From: JAJYSO01 sp964579505
GTDB lineage: Bacteria; Bacteroidota; Bacteroidia; Flavobacteriales; Flavobacteriaceae
Length of the DNA: 16,628 bases
Assembly: GCA_964579505.1 (NCBI GenBank)
Contig: CAZOGC010000025.1
Span: forward strand, 1-16,628
Direction of reading: 5' to 3'
In this document: positions 15,541 to 16,628 of the stretch, piece after piece
How positions within the stretch are numbered: position 1 is the first letter of the stretch
Layout of the letters: each line of letters begins with the position of its first letter
Program-made: the position numbers and the translations under genes
Notes under the pieces: model-generated
The model's input: the letters and a program-made list of their open reading frames with translations, nothing else
Databases searched by the model: none
Told to the model about the DNA's origin: nothing

Positions 15541-16260
15541 TTATAGCTCTTTAGAGGCATTGGGAATATGCATCTTTCTCGGAAATTTTTGAATGCTGTC
15601 TAGTTTCCCGTTGGTATAGAATTTCCACGGTCCGTTGCGCTTTCCGTCTTTGTAGTTTCCTTCAACTATAAGGCTTCCATTTTCATCAAAAAAGCGACTC
15701 ATGCCTTGCAAGGTGTCGTTGACATATTGATAGGCTTTTAGCAGTTGCCCGCTTTTGGCAAAAATAAAACGGTACCCATCTCGTAATCCATTTTTATAAT
15801 GACGCTTTTCCATAACTTTTCCGTTGGGAAAGTAGATGATTTTCCATCCATTTAATTTTCCACGGTTATACGCTTCTGTCATCACTAGTTGTTGTGGATT
15901 ATTTTTGCGGTAATATTTCCATATTCCCACCTTGTTTTTACCAATGGTTTGCCCACTAATGATAGGAGTGCCTTTTGTGTTGAAAAATTTTAATAAGAGG
16001 GTATCATTTCCGGGAGTATACGTTTTAGAAGCGGCCGGAATGCCGTTACTGTTGGGTTTATAGAATGTAAAGGTTCCTATTTCTTCCCCGTGTTTAAAAG
16101 TGCCTTGATACCGCAGTTGGTGGCTGTCTTTATAGTATTTTTTCCACAGCCCATTGCGTTTACCTTGTTGGTCGTATTGGTTGATGTTTTGCGTTTGGCT
16201 ATGACCCGAAAAACTGCAAATTAGGAAACTGAGTATACTGACTACTAGAGACATTTTCAT
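15541..16260 (-). CDS. Secreted MORN-repeat protein (YwqK-like)
   Basis: A 239-residue protein with a signal peptide (MKMSLVVSILSFLICSFSGHSQ), so it is exported; a second possible start is Met3. The mature part is about seven MORN_2-type units with the pattern G-x-x-x-G-x-W/F-x-x-Y/F: near residues 33-43 (GKRNGLWKKYY), 58-67, 108-117 (KNKVGIWKYY), 134-147, 157-167, 182-195 and 206-218 (GKRNGPWKFYTNG). Such proteins are often auto-named 'toxin-antitoxin system YwqK family antitoxin' in Bacteroidota, but no toxin is adjacent and the signal peptide argues against an antitoxin role. True function unknown; protein or membrane contact is a guess. It has its own promoter candidate and is followed by mnmA after 47 bases. 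Confidence 0.85.
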   Translation of the reverse strand: MKMSLVVSILSFLICSFSGHSQTQNINQYDQQGKRNGLWKKYYKDSHQLRYQGTFKHGEEIGTFTFYKPNSNGIPAASKTYTPGNDTLLLKFFNTKGTPIISGQTIGKNKVGIWKYYRKNNPQQLVMTEAYNRGKLNGWKIIYFPNGKVMEKRHYKNGLRDGYRFIFAKSGQLLKAYQYVNDTLQGMSRFFDENGSLIVEGNYKDGKRNGPWKFYTNGKLDSIQKFPRKMHIPNASKEL

Positions 16261-16344
16261 AAAATAGACTTTTAAATCATTCTTTTTTAAAACAGATTTT
16301 ATGGATGAATATTTTATAACCGGGGTGGTATTATACGGAACTCA

Positions 16345-16374
16345 CAAAATTAGGAATAAGACGCATCATGCCAA
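16345..16374 (-). promoter_or_regulatory. Candidate promoter of the MORN-repeat gene
   Basis: On the minus strand TTG (16374-16372), a 19-base spacer and TAATTTTG (16352-16345) match the Bacteroidota -33/-7 consensus at every defined position. This is the best promoter match in the window. Transcription would start near 16339, giving a leader of about 78 bases before the ATG at 16260, long enough to carry some 5' structure, though I see none that is clear. Confidence 0.65.
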
Positions 16375-16416
16375 CTTGTTTTTTTAAAGTTTTCTGGGGA
16401 AATAACTTAAGTAACA

Positions 16417-16628
16417 TTAAAGAGCAGAAGAAAATTGGCTAACAATCACTTTTTCTACTCCATCGCGCAAAACAGTCATTTTCATTTCCTGACTAAAGTT
16501 TTTCTTTTGAAAATCTTCTAAACTACATTTTTCTTTGGGCAGGGCAGCTCCATTTATTGTTAATACAATATCGCCTATTTTTAGTTGGTCATTTGAATCG
16601 GTTCGAGCGTTGACATAAAATTGGTTGC
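16417..16628 (-). CDS. PDZ-domain protein, C-terminal fragment (cut by window edge)
   Basis: Only the last 69 residues are in the window; the first full codon is 16626-16624 and the stop is 16419-16417. The fragment NQFYVNARTDSNDQLKIGDI leads into VLTINGAALP and ends in VSQFSSAL. GDIVLTINGA is the core of a PDZ domain (the strand after the ligand-binding helix, usually GDxIxxINGxxL), and LRDGVEKVIV is the last PDZ strand pair. A PDZ at the very C-terminus occurs in the retropepsin-like aspartyl proteases of Bacteroidota and in S41 or HtrA proteases; the fragment cannot decide. The next gene on the same strand has its own promoter. Confidence 0.75.
   Translation of the reverse strand, partial: NQFYVNARTDSNDQLKIGDIVLTINGAALPKEKCSLEDFQKKNFSQEMKMTVLRDGVEKVIVSQFSSAL

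Noticed and set aside
15541..16260. Toxin-antitoxin antitoxin (YwqK family) as the function of the MORN-repeat gene.
   Set aside because: The protein has a signal peptide and there is no toxin gene next to it; the neighbours are mnmA and a PDZ-domain gene.

Overview
The window looks like chromosomal DNA of a Bacteroidota bacterium, most likely a flavobacterium. Signs of this are a SusC/SusD outer-membrane pair, a secreted metalloprotease with a type IX secretion (Por) C-terminal tail, lipoproteins with acidic residues after the lipid cysteine, AT-rich intergenic DNA, few Shine-Dalgarno sequences, and several promoters of the Bacteroidota type (TTG, 19-21 bases, TAnnTTTG).

Layout. Bases 1-2434 look like accessory DNA: a block of nested inverted repeats (48-217), a metzincin-type zinc metalloprotease gene broken by one frameshift (260-1872), a small lipoprotein gene 24 bases behind it (1897-2289), and a short interspersed repeat (2326-2390). 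A DEAD-box RNA helicase follows on the minus strand (2435-4141). An AT-rich gap of about 560 bases leads to a plus-strand SusC-SusD operon (4701-9507) that ends in a strong terminator. Beyond it, after a perfect AT-rich palindrome (9777-9807), lies a second SusD-like gene (9814-11325). It lacks the first 60 or so residues, including signal peptide and lipid cysteine, and has no SusC partner.

From 11382 the window is mostly housekeeping: an extended-SDR NAD(P)-dependent reductase or epimerase (minus), hemJ (plus), a 300-base gap holding a large imperfect palindromic repeat related to the copy at 2326-2390, a nitronate monooxygenase/FabK-like flavoprotein and mnmA in one minus-strand operon, a MORN-repeat secreted protein, and the 3' end of a PDZ-domain gene cut by the window edge.

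How the genes relate. SusC and SusD form an outer-membrane import unit; no glycoside hydrolase, peptidase or regulator beside them reveals the substrate. MnmA acts in tRNA wobble-uridine thiolation, HemJ in haem synthesis, and the helicase in RNA remodelling. I saw no tRNA, rRNA, CRISPR array or intact insertion sequence. I did not recognise a wholly new multi-gene system. The points most worth a second look are the truncated SusD at its palindrome junction, the frameshifted protease, the two families of palindromic repeats, and a duplicated insertion inside the second SusD.
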